Shown here: piece after piece, positions 17,455-26,171 of the stretch
Numbering within the stretch: the stretch's first letter is position 1
Layout of the letters: every line of letters starts with the position of its first letter
NCBI RefSeq assembly: GCF_011043525.1
Contig: NZ_JAAKGO010000005.1
Coordinates: forward strand, 372,001-436,000
Origin: Sphingobacterium sp. SGG-5
Lineage (GTDB): Bacteria; Bacteroidota; Bacteroidia; Sphingobacteriales; Sphingobacteriaceae
Direction: 5' to 3'
DNA: 64,000 nucleotides
Program-made: the position numbers and the translations under genes
Notes under the pieces: generated by a model
The model's input: only the letters and a program-made list of their open reading frames with translations
Database searches by the model: none
What the model was told of the DNA's origin: nothing

Positions 17455-17555
17455 AATTTTTAAAATTTAATTTGGTAAAAGGTGTTACGTTTTTCAGCAA
17501 TCTTACAACCCCATACCCGGTTAAAAAATGTTGTTAATTAATTTATGAAGACGTA

Positions 17556-17756
17556 TTATTTGCCAATGGCCAACATACGTTTCACATTACCCAAATCACC
17601 ATCTGAAACATAACTTGTTTGTGTTAGATTACGTTTCTGCTTGGTTGTCTTCTTTGTCAAGATGTGGCTTTTAAAAGCGTTCTTTCTTGCAATTTTACCT
17701 GTTCCAGTTAGCTTAAAGCGTTTCTTTGCACTGGAATTGGTCTTTACTTTTGGCAT
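17556..17756 (-). CDS. rpmI: 50S ribosomal protein L35
   Basis: This is a 66-residue very basic protein ([20 protein letters not shown], then [19 protein letters not shown]), the normal length and pattern for L35, a late-assembling large-subunit protein. It sits between infC (46 nt) and rplT as in most bacteria. Confidence 0.97.
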   Translation of the reverse strand: MPKVKTNSSAKKRFKLTGTGKIARKNAFKSHILTKKTTKQKRNLTQTSYVSDGDLGNVKRMLAIGK

Positions 17757-17802
17757 AATACTTATTTATTTATATCAATCTGTTAGAATACTCTTTTTTG
17801 AA

Positions 17803-18363
17803 TTATTTTTTTGTTGTCTTCGGTGCGATGGTCAAAAACATCCGTTTACCTTCCAGTTTGGGAAAAAGCTCAACCTTACCATAATCTTCCAAAGCTTGGG
17901 CAAAACGCAACAATAGGATCTCTCCTTGTTCTTTAAAGACGATAGCACGTCCTTTGAAATGGACATATGCACGCACCTTCTCACCGGCTTCCAAAAAGCG
18001 GATCGCATGCTTCAATTTAAAATCAAAATCATGCTCACTGGTATTCGGACCGAAGCGAAGCTCCTTAATTACGGTCTGCTTGGCATTCGCCTTGATTTCC
18101 TTCTGCTTTTTCTTTTGCTCGTAAATAAATTTACTATAATCCGTGATCCGACAGACCGGCGGAACAGCATTTGGCGAAATCTCCACTAAATCCAGCTCCA
18201 GTTCGTCAGCTAATTCCAAAGCTTTTCGAGTAGGATAAACCCCTTGTTCTACGTTATCGCCGACAAGACGTACTTCTGGTACTCGAATATGTTCATTTAT
18301 CCGATGTTCGGGTTCTTTCTTTCTCATTGGTGGTCTGGGACCACTATGTCTTTTTAATGCCAA
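17803..18363 (-). CDS. infC: translation initiation factor IF-3, TTG start
   Basis: This 186-residue factor binds the 30S subunit, monitors the initiator tRNA and codon, and prevents premature 50S joining. The N domain has [21 protein letters not shown], the linker is Lys-rich ([12 protein letters not shown]), and the C domain has [18 protein letters not shown] and the [12 protein letters not shown] strand. The reading frame starts with TTG at 18363, 12 nt after thrS; the next ATG (MRKKEPEH) would remove 12 residues. Non-AUG starts are typical of infC, because IF-3 rejects them and so represses its own synthesis. The operon order supports the call. Confidence 0.96.
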   Translation of the reverse strand: MALKRHSGPRPPMRKKEPEHRINEHIRVPEVRLVGDNVEQGVYPTRKALELADELELDLVEISPNAVPPVCRITDYSKFIYEQKKKQKEIKANAKQTVIKELRFGPNTSEHDFDFKLKHAIRFLEAGEKVRAYVHFKGRAIVFKEQGEILLLRFAQALEDYGKVELFPKLEGKRMFLTIAPKTTKK

Positions 18364-18375
18364 ATGCTTTTAATT

Positions 18376-20301
18376 TTAAACGGTTATTTCTTTTATTAAT
18401 AATTCTCTAAACTCTTCCATTCCCATTACACCTAAGTCTACTCCTCCATGCTTACGGACAGAAATTGTGCCATTTTCCACTTCTTTCTCCCCTACAATCA
18501 GCATATAAGGCATTTTTTTAACTTCGGCGTCACGTATTTTCCGACCAACCTTTTCGTCACGAAGATCGATTAGACCGCGAATATCGGAATTATTTAACGA
18601 TTCCAAAAGTTTTTGCGCATATTCTTCGTATTTTTCCGAGACGGGAAGGATGATAAATTGCTCTGGCGCAAGCCATAACGGAAACTGGCCACCGCAATGC
18701 TCGATCAGTACTGCTACAAAGCGTTCCAACGATCCAAATGGAGCACGGTGTATCATCACAGGGCGATGTTTCTGGTTATCGCTGCCCGTATATTCCAACT
18801 CAAAACGTTCCGGTAGATTGTAGTCAACCTGGATAGTTCCCAATTGCCATTTGCGCCCCAACGCATCCTTCACCATAAAGTCAAGCTTTGGACCATAGAA
18901 AGCGGCTTCTCCATACTCGATAACGGAAGGAAGTCCCTTCTCTGCTGTAGCTTCGATGATAGCGGCTTCTGCCAATGCCCAATTTTCCTCGGAACCAATA
19001 TATTTTGCCCCATTTTCGGGATCACGTAGTGACACTTGCGCCGTATAATCTTCAAAACCTAAGGCGCCAAATACATACAGCACCAAGTCTATGACTTTCT
19101 TAAACTCCTCTTTTACTTGATCCGGGCGGCAAAATAAATGGGCATCATCTTGTGTAAATCCACGTACACGGGTCAGACCATGCAATTCGCCGGATTGCTC
19201 ATAACGGTACACGGTACCGAATTCTGCAAACCGAACAGGAAGGTCCTTATAGGAACGTGGCTTTGTCTTATAGATTTCGCAATGATGCGGACAGTTCATC
19301 GGCTTTAGGAAAAACTCTTCTCCTTCCACCGGGGTTTTGATCGGCTGAAAGGCATCTGCGCCATATTTTTCATAATGCCCCGATGTCACATACAGTTGCT
19401 TGTGACCAATATGAGGAGTCACTACAGGTTCGTAGCCGGACTTGATCTGTGCCCGCTGTAAAAAGTCGATTAACTTCTGACGTAAGGCAGCCCCTTTGGG
19501 TAACCACAACGGTAGACCCATGCCGACTTTTTCTGAAAAGGTGAATAATTCAAATTCCTTACCCAACTTGCGGTGGTCACGCTTTTTCGCTTCCTCAATA
19601 AACTTGAGATAATCTGCCAGCTCGGAAGCTTTGGGAAAAGTCACCCCGTAGATACGCGTCAACTGTTTGCGTGTTTCATCGCCGCGCCAATAGGCACCTG
19701 CTACATTGGTCAACTTAATGGCTTTGATAAAGCCAGTATGCGGAATATGTGGCCCGCGGCATAGATCGGTAAAGCTACCTTGGGTATAGAACGTTATCTT
19801 TCCATCTTCCAGATCTTTGATAAGATCCAGTTTATATTCATCGCCTTTTTCTGTAAAGTAAGCTAAAGCATCCTGTTTTGACACCGCCTCACGCGCAAAA
19901 GTCTCCTTTTGCTTGGCAAGCGCTAACATTTTATCTTCGATTTTCTTAAACTCATCGGAAGAAAACTCTTGATCGCCGAAGTCTACATCATAATAAAAAC
20001 CAGTCTCAATAGCGGGACCGATACCAAACTTGATACCGGGATATAACGCTTCTAACGCTTCGGCCAATAAGTGAGCCGAGGAATGCCAAAACGTCGATTT
20101 GCCTTTATCGTCATTCCAGGTCAGTAATTTTACGGTAGCATCTTCTTCGATGGCACGGGAAGCATCCCAAACTTCACCATTTACCTCTGCGGCTAATACA
20201 TTGCGGGCTAATCCTTCCGAGATAGACAAGGCTATCTGCATGGCAGTGGTTCCTTTTTCATACTGACGTACGGAGCCGTCAGGGAGCGTGATGTTAATCA
20301 T
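18376..20301 (-). CDS. thrS: threonyl-tRNA synthetase
   Basis: This 641-residue synthetase charges tRNA-Thr. The domains in order are the TGS domain (about 1-60), the editing domain with the [11 protein letters not shown] (HxxxH) motif, the class II catalytic core with the zinc cysteine in [12 protein letters not shown] and the zinc histidine in [10 protein letters not shown], motif 2 ([19 protein letters not shown]), motif 3 ([11 protein letters not shown]), and the C-terminal anticodon domain. The length is normal for bacteria. It heads the infC-rpmI-rplT operon; a -7 box at 20409-20416 gives a leader of roughly 100 nt containing a CAAGGT/ACCTTG hairpin. Confidence 0.98.
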   Translation of the reverse strand: MINITLPDGSVRQYEKGTTAMQIALSISEGLARNVLAAEVNGEVWDASRAIEEDATVKLLTWNDDKGKSTFWHSSAHLLAEALEALYPGIKFGIGPAIETGFYYDVDFGDQEFSSDEFKKIEDKMLALAKQKETFAREAVSKQDALAYFTEKGDEYKLDLIKDLEDGKITFYTQGSFTDLCRGPHIPHTGFIKAIKLTNVAGAYWRGDETRKQLTRIYGVTFPKASELADYLKFIEEAKKRDHRKLGKEFELFTFSEKVGMGLPLWLPKGAALRQKLIDFLQRAQIKSGYEPVVTPHIGHKQLYVTSGHYEKYGADAFQPIKTPVEGEEFFLKPMNCPHHCEIYKTKPRSYKDLPVRFAEFGTVYRYEQSGELHGLTRVRGFTQDDAHLFCRPDQVKEEFKKVIDLVLYVFGALGFEDYTAQVSLRDPENGAKYIGSEENWALAEAAIIEATAEKGLPSVIEYGEAAFYGPKLDFMVKDALGRKWQLGTIQVDYNLPERFELEYTGSDNQKHRPVMIHRAPFGSLERFVAVLIEHCGGQFPLWLAPEQFIILPVSEKYEEYAQKLLESLNNSDIRGLIDLRDEKVGRKIRDAEVKKMPYMLIVGEKEVENGTISVRKHGGVDLGVMGMEEFRELLIKEITV

Positions 20302-20350
20302 CTACAAAATGATTTAAAGTTTATTAAAAATTTGAGGTTGACACCCGATG

Positions 20351-20370
20351 CAAGGTGTACAATTACCTTG
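20351..20370 (-). promoter_or_regulatory. small hairpin in the thrS leader
   Basis: CAAGGT and ACCTTG form a 6-bp stem with an 8-nt loop, between the likely thrS promoter and its start codon. ThrRS often controls its own mRNA through leader structure; a role for this stem is inference. Confidence 0.3.
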
Positions 20371-20408
20371 TTTTCTGTCCGGATACACCCCTTTCTACAA
20401 TTCAAGCA

Positions 20409-20416
20409 CAAAGGTA
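20409..20416 (-). promoter_or_regulatory. -7 promoter element of thrS
   Basis: The minus strand reads TACCTTTG (TAnnTTTG), 107 bp upstream of the thrS ATG. Confidence 0.5.
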
Positions 20417-20448
20417 TTCATTCTTGAGCAGTTAAGAAAATAAACGTG

Positions 20449-20456
20449 TACCTTTG
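20449..20456 (+). promoter_or_regulatory. -7 promoter element of rlmF
   Basis: TACCTTTG with a TTG at 20424-20426 forms a Bacteroidota-type promoter. It overlaps the alternative TTG start at 20454, so translation should begin at the ATG at 20472. Confidence 0.6.
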
Positions 20457-20471
20457 TCTAAACTCAAAAGA

Positions 20472-21383
20472 ATGGCAAACAACAAAACCACGGCATCCAA
20501 GTTGCATCCGAGAAATAAACATCAACAAGGGTATAATTTTCCCCATTTAAAAAAAAACAGCCCTAATCTCCAACCGTTTGTCTTCGTCAATGATTTTGGC
20601 AATGAAACTATTGACTTTGCGGATCCGAAGGCCGTATTCGAACTCAACAAAGCATTACTATTAGCTGACTATGGATTGCGACATTGGGAACTGGCCAGAA
20701 ATAGCCTTTGCCCCGCTGTTCCAGGCCGGGCAGACTACATACACTATCTGGCTGATCTGCTGGCAGAAGTCAACAGCGGAACAATCCCCACAGGACCTGC
20801 GGTCAATGTACTGGATATCGGTACAGGAGCCGGCCTGATTTATCCGATAATCGGCATAAACGAGTACGGATGGAAATTTACCGCAACAGAGACTGATCGG
20901 GCATCTTTCCATCACGCCGAGATCAATCTTAACAAGAACCCGGGATTGAAAGGTAAGATCCAGTTGCGCTTTCAACACGACAGTGATAAGATTTTGGAAG
21001 GTATCCTAAACGGCAAGGATAAATATGACGCCATCCTTTGCAATCCACCGTTCTACAAATCGCGGGAAGAAAATTGGCAAAGCAGCACAAAAAAATATAC
21101 AGCTCTAAAGAAAAGCACGGAGACCACAACCGTGCAAAACTTTAGAGGGCGGCATAATGAGCTCTGGTGTAAAGGTGGGGAACAGGCATTTATCACGAAA
21201 CTGATTGAAGATAGTCTGCACCTTAAAGCACAGTTAGGATGGATTACATCCTTAGTCGCCGACAAGAACCATTTAAAGCCCCTACGTGCTGTGCTGGAAT
21301 ATCATAAAGCAGCTTCGATTAAAGTCGTGGAAATGAAGCAAGGAAACAAGACATCCCGGATATTAGCGTGGCGCTGGAGCTGA
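20472..21383 (+). CDS. rlmF: 23S rRNA (adenine-N6) methyltransferase, RlmF type
   Basis: This 303-residue enzyme methylates N6 of an adenine in 23S rRNA (A1618 in E. coli). It shows the RlmF N-terminal pattern LHPRNKHQQGYNFPHLKK, the SAM-binding loop VLDIGTGAGLIYPIIG, the NPPF catalytic motif in CNPPFYKSREENW, and GRHNELWCKGGEQAFI, which is specific to this family. The ATG at 20472 is preferred because the promoter box overlaps the upstream in-frame TTG. It is divergent from thrS. Confidence 0.92.
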   Translation: MANNKTTASKLHPRNKHQQGYNFPHLKKNSPNLQPFVFVNDFGNETIDFADPKAVFELNKALLLADYGLRHWELARNSLCPAVPGRADYIHYLADLLAEVNSGTIPTGPAVNVLDIGTGAGLIYPIIGINEYGWKFTATETDRASFHHAEINLNKNPGLKGKIQLRFQHDSDKILEGILNGKDKYDAILCNPPFYKSREENWQSSTKKYTALKKSTETTTVQNFRGRHNELWCKGGEQAFITKLIEDSLHLKAQLGWITSLVADKNHLKPLRAVLEYHKAASIKVVEMKQGNKTSRILAWRWS

Positions 21384-21427
21384 CAAATATTAATAATAAA
21401 TTAATTTCCATTAGTAATAAAAATTAT

Positions 21428-21435
21428 TATTTTTG
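21428..21435 (+). promoter_or_regulatory. -7 promoter element of the DUF3575-like gene
   Basis: TATTTTTG matches TAnnTTTG 32 bp upstream of the ATG at 21468. Confidence 0.5.
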
Positions 21436-21467
21436 TCCCACATATATACCAACCAAAGAACATAAAA

Positions 21468-22226
21468 ATGAAAAAAACATTATGTTTCATCGCATTAGGG
21501 ACAGTCCTTTGTGCAATGCCAGTTTTAAAAACCAATGCCCAAGAAATTACGGCACCAAAAAATGCAGTAAAAATGAATTTATTCCCATTAGCTGCAAAAA
21601 CTTTTGCTTTTGAGTATGAGCGAGCACTTATTGGCAAGCTCACAGCCGTAGGTATGTTCAGCTATCGAGCGGAAAGCAATCTTCCTTTTGTTTCTTCGTG
21701 GAGTTCACTTATTGACGATGAAGACGCAAAAGAGGCTTTAGGAAACACAAAGCAAGGTGCAACGTCTTTCGCTTTAGAAGCCCGCTATTATACTGGTAAA
21801 AAAGGAGCAATGCGAGGATTTTATTTGGCTCCTTACATTAAGTCTGCCAACTATACTTCGAGTGTACCCTTCAATGTAGATATTGATGCGGCTGATATTG
21901 ACAAAATCGACGTCAACGGTAATCTGAAGGCATTTACTTTTGGATTAGGTTTTGGCACGCAGTTCAGTTTAGGAAAAAACATTACGCTTGACTGGAAAAT
22001 CATCGCACCCGGATATGGGAGCAGCAACGGGACTTTGAAGGGGAAGGCCAATAGACAATTGACAGATGATGAAGTGGCTGAAATCCAAGAACAATTGGAC
22101 GAGCAGCTTAGTGATCTTCCTGTTGTAAAAGCAGAAGCCGATGTGAATAAGGATGGTATAAAAGTCAAAATGAAAGGCCCTTGGGCAGGTATCCGTACAG
22201 GTCTGTCTATTGGTTATAAATTCTAA
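21468..22226 (+). CDS. outer-membrane beta-barrel protein, DUF3575-like
   Basis: This 252-residue exported protein has a signal peptide ending near TNAQE, followed by APKNAVKMNLFPLAAKTFAF, as in DUF3575-type outer-membrane proteins, and alternating hydrophobic strands ending in IRTGLSIGYKF with a terminal Phe. A charged insert rich in Asp and Glu lies around residues 190-225 (QLTDDEVAEIQEQLDEQL). The role is unknown, perhaps structural. It has its own promoter box and ends in a hairpin repeat shared with the convergent gene. Confidence 0.7.
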   Translation: MKKTLCFIALGTVLCAMPVLKTNAQEITAPKNAVKMNLFPLAAKTFAFEYERALIGKLTAVGMFSYRAESNLPFVSSWSSLIDDEDAKEALGNTKQGATSFALEARYYTGKKGAMRGFYLAPYIKSANYTSSVPFNVDIDAADIDKIDVNGNLKAFTFGLGFGTQFSLGKNITLDWKIIAPGYGSSNGTLKGKANRQLTDDEVAEIQEQLDEQLSDLPVVKAEADVNKDGIKVKMKGPWAGIRTGLSIGYKF

Positions 22227-22234
22227 CAAACCAC

Positions 22235-22315
22235 CGTCATTTCGAACGATCCCGAGTATCGGGAGAGGAGAAATCTATGGACGTCCGTAGATTTCTCCCT
22301 TCGGTCGAAATGACG
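22235..22315. repeat. REP-like imperfect hairpin, bidirectional terminator
   Basis: The arms CGTCATTTCGAACGA and TCGGTCGAAATGACG, together with AGAAATCTATGGACG and CGTCCGTAGATTTCT inside, form a long hairpin. The left arm contains an extra small hairpin, TCCCGA-GTA-TCGGGA at 22250-22264, making a three-way junction. It ends in a T run on the plus strand and lies between convergent genes. Similar GTCATTTCGA...GAAATCT elements are common between Bacteroidota genes. It is the only copy seen here. Confidence 0.8.
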
Positions 22316-22343
22316 ATTTTTTTCCTATCTCACACCGTTTTTT

Positions 22344-23717
22344 CTACCGGATAATATCCTGCATAATCCGTTGCGCTATCGCTTCAGCAGCCTCCTGCGT
22401 CGGACCTTCTGAATAAATACGGATAATAGGTTCGGTATTTGATTTACGGAGATGTACCCATTCGTTTTCAAAATCAATCTTCAGGCCGTCAATGGTCGAA
22501 TGCTCTTCGTGGGCGTATTTCTCCTGCATCTTCGCCAACAGGTGGTCAATATCCAGCTCGGGCGTCAATGTGATTTTATTCTTTGACATGTAGTACTGAG
22601 GTAATTCGGCACGGTATACGGATGCTTTCTTACCCAACTTCGCCAAGTGTGTCAAAAATATAGCCACGCCTACCAAGGCATCCCGACCGTAATGTGATGC
22701 CGGGTAAATGACTCCACCATTACCCTCGCCGCCTATAACTGCATCGACTTCCTTCATTTTGGTCACCACATTCACCTCTCCTACCGCAGCCGCGAAATAT
22801 TGTCCACCATGCTTCAGCGTAATATCGCGTAAAGCTCTTGTGGAAGATAAGTTGGACACCGTATTGCCTTTCTTATTTTGCAAGATATAATCGGCAACAG
22901 CTACCAACGTATATTCTTCGCCAAACAATTCGCCGTTCTCCATCATAAACACGAGCCGATCTACATCTGGATCTACAGCAATACCCAAATCCGCACCATT
23001 TTCGATAACCGCAGCCGATAAATCCGTCAAATGCTCCTTTAAGGGCTCAGGATTATGTGGAAACTTTCCATTGGGTTCGCAATGTATCTTATATACCGTC
23101 TGTACGCCCAATGCTTCCAGCAACGCCGGGATAAATATCCCTCCAGTGCTATTTACCGCATCGACTGCTACTTTGAAATTCGCACGGCGAATAGCTTCCA
23201 CATCCACATATTCCAACGCCAATACGGAATCGATATGCTTCTGCAAATAGCTATCATCGACACGCACTTCTCCTATATCCTGTATTTCCGCAAAATCAAA
23301 ATCCAGACTCTCTCCAAGCGCCAAAACCTCCTTGCCTTCTTTGTCCGAAATAAACTCACCTTTATCATTGAGCAGCTTCAAGGCATTCCATTGTCCGGGA
23401 TTGTGGGAGGCTGTAAGGATGATACCTCCTGCAGCACCCTCCAAAGGAACAGCAATCTCCACTGTAGGTGTGGTAGAAAGTCCAAGATCGACAACATCGG
23501 CCCCAATACTCTGTAAGGTGCCAAGTACCAAATGATTGACCATCGCACCGGACTCCCGTGCATCACGTCCTACAACAATTTTTTTATTACCTGTTTTCTG
23601 AATCAGGATTTTACCAAAGGCAGCAGTAAATTTCACCACATCGATAGGTGTCAGACCTTCTCCTGATCTTCCACCAATGGTTCCCCGAATCCCTGAAATT
23701 GATTTAATTAACGTCAT
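22344..23717 (-). CDS. glmM: phosphoglucosamine mutase / phosphohexomutase
   Basis: This 457-residue enzyme of the alpha-D-phosphohexomutase family moves a phosphate between C6 and C1 of a hexose phosphate. The catalytic serine loop TASHNPGQWNALK, the metal loop DPDVDRLVFM, the sugar-binding GGEGNGGVIYP and the phosphate-binding RKSNTEPIIRIY are all present, as is the N-terminal KSISGIRGTIGG. The start pattern and length fit the Bacteroidota GlmM that supplies glucosamine-1-phosphate for the cell wall. A phosphomannomutase role cannot be fully excluded. Confidence 0.85.
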   Translation of the reverse strand: MTLIKSISGIRGTIGGRSGEGLTPIDVVKFTAAFGKILIQKTGNKKIVVGRDARESGAMVNHLVLGTLQSIGADVVDLGLSTTPTVEIAVPLEGAAGGIILTASHNPGQWNALKLLNDKGEFISDKEGKEVLALGESLDFDFAEIQDIGEVRVDDSYLQKHIDSVLALEYVDVEAIRRANFKVAVDAVNSTGGIFIPALLEALGVQTVYKIHCEPNGKFPHNPEPLKEHLTDLSAAVIENGADLGIAVDPDVDRLVFMMENGELFGEEYTLVAVADYILQNKKGNTVSNLSSTRALRDITLKHGGQYFAAAVGEVNVVTKMKEVDAVIGGEGNGGVIYPASHYGRDALVGVAIFLTHLAKLGKKASVYRAELPQYYMSKNKITLTPELDIDHLLAKMQEKYAHEEHSTIDGLKIDFENEWVHLRKSNTEPIIRIYSEGPTQEAAEAIAQRIMQDIIR

Positions 23718-23864
23718 TTTTTAAGTTAAAAATTAAAAAGCCAAAATCCTAAAGGATAAAAGTAAGTTATTTCAAATTAATCGCAAACCATCTTGATAAA
23801 TTCCAGAGAAAAAAACTACCTTTGTTGCAACTTTGTGTATTTTATACAAATAACATACTTTTTT

Positions 23865-23872
23865 TAATTTTG
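23865..23872 (+). promoter_or_regulatory. -7 promoter element of the PAP2 gene
   Basis: TAATTTTG matches TAnnTTTG 27 bp upstream of the ATG at 23899. A second match, TACCTTTG, lies at 23817-23824. Confidence 0.4.
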
Positions 23873-23898
23873 CCTTTTCATTCTTGATTTTGTAAAAC

Positions 23899-24498
23899 AT
23901 GTGGCAAGAAATAGTAAATATTGACAAAGAAATATTTTTGTGGATCAATCAAGGTTTAAGTTCGTCATTTCTGGACGGGTTATTGCCTATACTCCGCAAT
24001 CCGTATACCTGGGCTCCGCTATACCTCTTTCTTATTATCTTCTTCATTAAACATTACGGTAAAATGGGGATTATCATTGTGCTATGCACACTGGTCAACT
24101 TTGGGATATCCGATGCCGTGTCCTCCCATGTGATAAAGAAAAGTGTCGAAAGGCTACGTCCTTGTAATGATCCCGAATTTAAGGAACATATTACACTTCG
24201 GGTACGCTGTGGGTCAGGATACAGTTTTACGAGCTCCCACGCAACGAATCATTTTGCAATGGCTTTCTTTTGGATTGTGCTGTTTAGAAGAAAATGGAGA
24301 CATGCTTTATGGTTATGTATTCTGTGGGCTACGGCCATTGGTATTTCACAAATCTATGTAGGCGTACATTATCCTTTTGACATCTTATGCGGTGCTGTAT
24401 TAGGTATTATTATCGGCCTGCTGAGCGGATGGATCTTCAAGCGGTCCGTTCCTCAATTTTTCACCACCCAAACAAATTCTGAAACCAATCCCGTATGA
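23899..24498 (+). CDS. PAP2-family membrane phosphatase (undecaprenyl-diphosphatase-like)
   Basis: This 199-residue integral membrane protein has five or six hydrophobic segments. The three acid-phosphatase motifs are visible: KKSVERLRPC (K-x6-RP), FTSSHATNHF (the SGH-like motif with an Ala) and GVHYPFDILCG (H-x3-D). Relatives dephosphorylate undecaprenyl or other lipid diphosphates at the outer face of the inner membrane. The stop overlaps the start of the ZIP gene by 4 nt, so the two are translated together. Confidence 0.85.
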   Translation: MWQEIVNIDKEIFLWINQGLSSSFLDGLLPILRNPYTWAPLYLFLIIFFIKHYGKMGIIIVLCTLVNFGISDAVSSHVIKKSVERLRPCNDPEFKEHITLRVRCGSGYSFTSSHATNHFAMAFFWIVLFRRKWRHALWLCILWATAIGISQIYVGVHYPFDILCGAVLGIIIGLLSGWIFKRSVPQFFTTQTNSETNPV

Positions 24499-25292
24499 CT
24501 CCGTTTTTAATCGTCTCGATCCTATTTATATCGGCATTTAGCAGTGGTCTTGCCGTTTTTTTTGTAAAGAGAGACAACACCTCTTTTCTGAAGCTCATTC
24601 TATCGTTCAGTGGCGCCTATCTGTTTGCCATCACGGTATTACACCTCATACCACACGTCTATCATACGGACCATACGAGACCTGAAATCATCGGTCTTTA
24701 TATTCTCGGAGGATTTCTTTTCCAACTTGTACTGGAGCAGTTTTCCCAAGGTATTGAGCACGGCCATATACACCACTCCAATCATCAGGCGTTTCCGTTG
24801 GGCATTATGATAAGCCTGTGCTTGCATGCATTCCTGGAGGGAATGCCTTTGGTGTCCGGTCACCAGTCTCAATTGGTTTTCGGTATTGCCATCCATCATA
24901 TTCCAGCAGCCTTCGCTTTGGGAAGTCTTTTGATCAATACATCCCTAAAGCGGCAAGCCATTGTTCTCATGCTGCTCATCTTCGCCGCGATGACACCACT
25001 TGGATATATCAGTAGCAACCTGCTCAGCGATGCCCAAATTGGCGATATATCGCTACATTTTGATAAAATGATGGCTGTCGTTATCGGTATATTCCTACAC
25101 ATATCGACAACCATATTATTTGAAGCCGGATCTGCAGATCATCATAAATTCAATAGAAAGAAGATGCTTGCCGTCCTTTTGGGCATTGCGGTATCCCTGA
25201 CAAGCTTCTTATTGCATCCGCATGAGCATGGGGATAATGGACACAAACATGAGCATCACGAACATACACACGACCACAACCACGATCATTGA
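24495..25292 (+). CDS. ZIP-family metal transporter
   Basis: This 265-residue transporter has about seven or eight membrane segments. Metal-site histidines sit in LHAFLEGMPLV and IHHIPAAFALG, and the C-terminal tail is strongly His-rich (HEHGDNGHKHEHHEHTHDH). ZIP proteins import zinc, iron or other divalent metals. The overlap with the PAP2 gene and the convergent MarR gene (7-nt overlap at the 3' ends) make a compact group next to feoAB, so iron or zinc uptake is plausible. Confidence 0.87.
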   Translation: MTPFLIVSILFISAFSSGLAVFFVKRDNTSFLKLILSFSGAYLFAITVLHLIPHVYHTDHTRPEIIGLYILGGFLFQLVLEQFSQGIEHGHIHHSNHQAFPLGIMISLCLHAFLEGMPLVSGHQSQLVFGIAIHHIPAAFALGSLLINTSLKRQAIVLMLLIFAAMTPLGYISSNLLSDAQIGDISLHFDKMMAVVIGIFLHISTTILFEAGSADHHKFNRKKMLAVLLGIAVSLTSFLLHPHEHGDNGHKHEHHEHTHDHNHDH

Positions 25293-25750
25293 GGTTCAGG
25301 CACGCCCCTAAGCTTATCCAAAAGATGACTAAGCGTCAACGCCTCCTCTTCTGTCAGGCTTTGGCCTAATAAGTTAGACAGCATCATATCCTGTTCAAGA
25401 CTTTCCAATAACTGAAGCCCTTTTTCGGTAATTTTCAAATCTACCGCTCTCTTGTCCTGCACATTTTGTTGCCGCGATATTAAACCTTTAAGCACAATAC
25501 GATCAACTAAGCGAGAGATATCGGGTGTACTGCTCACCATGCGGTCTTTTATCAGACTATTGGAAGCCGAATTGGGGTACTGACCTCTCAGAATACGGAG
25601 GACATTATATTGTTGCAACGTAATATGACACCGACTGGCACGTTGTTCCAATATTTTCGTCAGCCAATTGTTTGTATATAAAATATTAACGGTGGCTCTA
25701 TGGTAATGATCGGTGAAACTTTTAATCTTAATACACTCCTCGATGTTCAT
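25286..25750 (-). CDS. MarR-family transcriptional regulator
   Basis: This 154-residue winged-helix regulator has a recognition region containing SNSLIKDRMVSSTPDISRLV and the wing QQNVQDKRAVDLKITEKG, with the DxR of the family. MarR proteins usually repress neighbouring genes and respond to small molecules. It is divergent from feoA and convergent with the ZIP gene, so either metal transporter could be its target; this is inference from position. Confidence 0.88.
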   Translation of the reverse strand: MNIEECIKIKSFTDHYHRATVNILYTNNWLTKILEQRASRCHITLQQYNVLRILRGQYPNSASNSLIKDRMVSSTPDISRLVDRIVLKGLISRQQNVQDKRAVDLKITEKGLQLLESLEQDMMLSNLLGQSLTEEEALTLSHLLDKLRGVPEPQ

Positions 25751-25881
25751 CTTTTTTTTATTTATTCATTATCTGTTTTTATTTCTAAAAGATTGGCTTA
25801 CCTCCCGGACACTTTCGTAGAATTAATCTAAATAAAACAAAAGTGTGACACGTGCGCCCAAGAATAACTATTCATTTTGAT

Positions 25882-25889
25882 TATATTTG
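25882..25889 (+). promoter_or_regulatory. -7 promoter element of feoAB
   Basis: TATATTTG matches TAnnTTTG 43 bp upstream of the feoA ATG. The spacer to the divergent MarR gene would also hold any Fur-type operator, but none was clear to me. Confidence 0.5.
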
Positions 25890-25931
25890 TGGCTTTCCGG
25901 TCATTATCTGATCGAAGGTACAAAATAGGCT

Positions 25932-26171
25932 ATGCAAAATAAAATCTCATTAGATAAATTAAAAAAAGGCGAAGAGGCAACTATCGTAGCCTTTCACAGT
26001 GATGAACTGCCTGCAAAATTCTATGAATTGGGATTTACTCCTGGCGCAACAATACAGATCAAACATAAAGCTCCGGCACGGGGGCCAATATGTGTCACTA
26101 TCGTAAAAGACCGAACATTAGTGGCTATTCGGACGGCCGAAGCTTCTTTAATCTTGACGAGCAGAATATAA
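25932..26171 (+). CDS. feoA: ferrous iron transport protein A
   Basis: This 79-residue SH3-like cytoplasmic protein supports FeoB-mediated ferrous iron uptake. The family pattern is visible in LKKGEEATIVAF, KFYELGFTPGATIQI and TLVAIRTAEASLIL. Its stop codon overlaps the feoB ATG by 1 nt (TAATG), a sign of translational coupling. Confidence 0.93.
   Translation: MQNKISLDKLKKGEEATIVAFHSDELPAKFYELGFTPGATIQIKHKAPARGPICVTIVKDRTLVAIRTAEASLILTSRI

Noticed and set aside
26090..26170. Longer N-terminus for FeoB
   Set aside because: It would lie inside feoA, and FeoB proteins begin just before the G1 loop; the TAATG overlap favours 26171.
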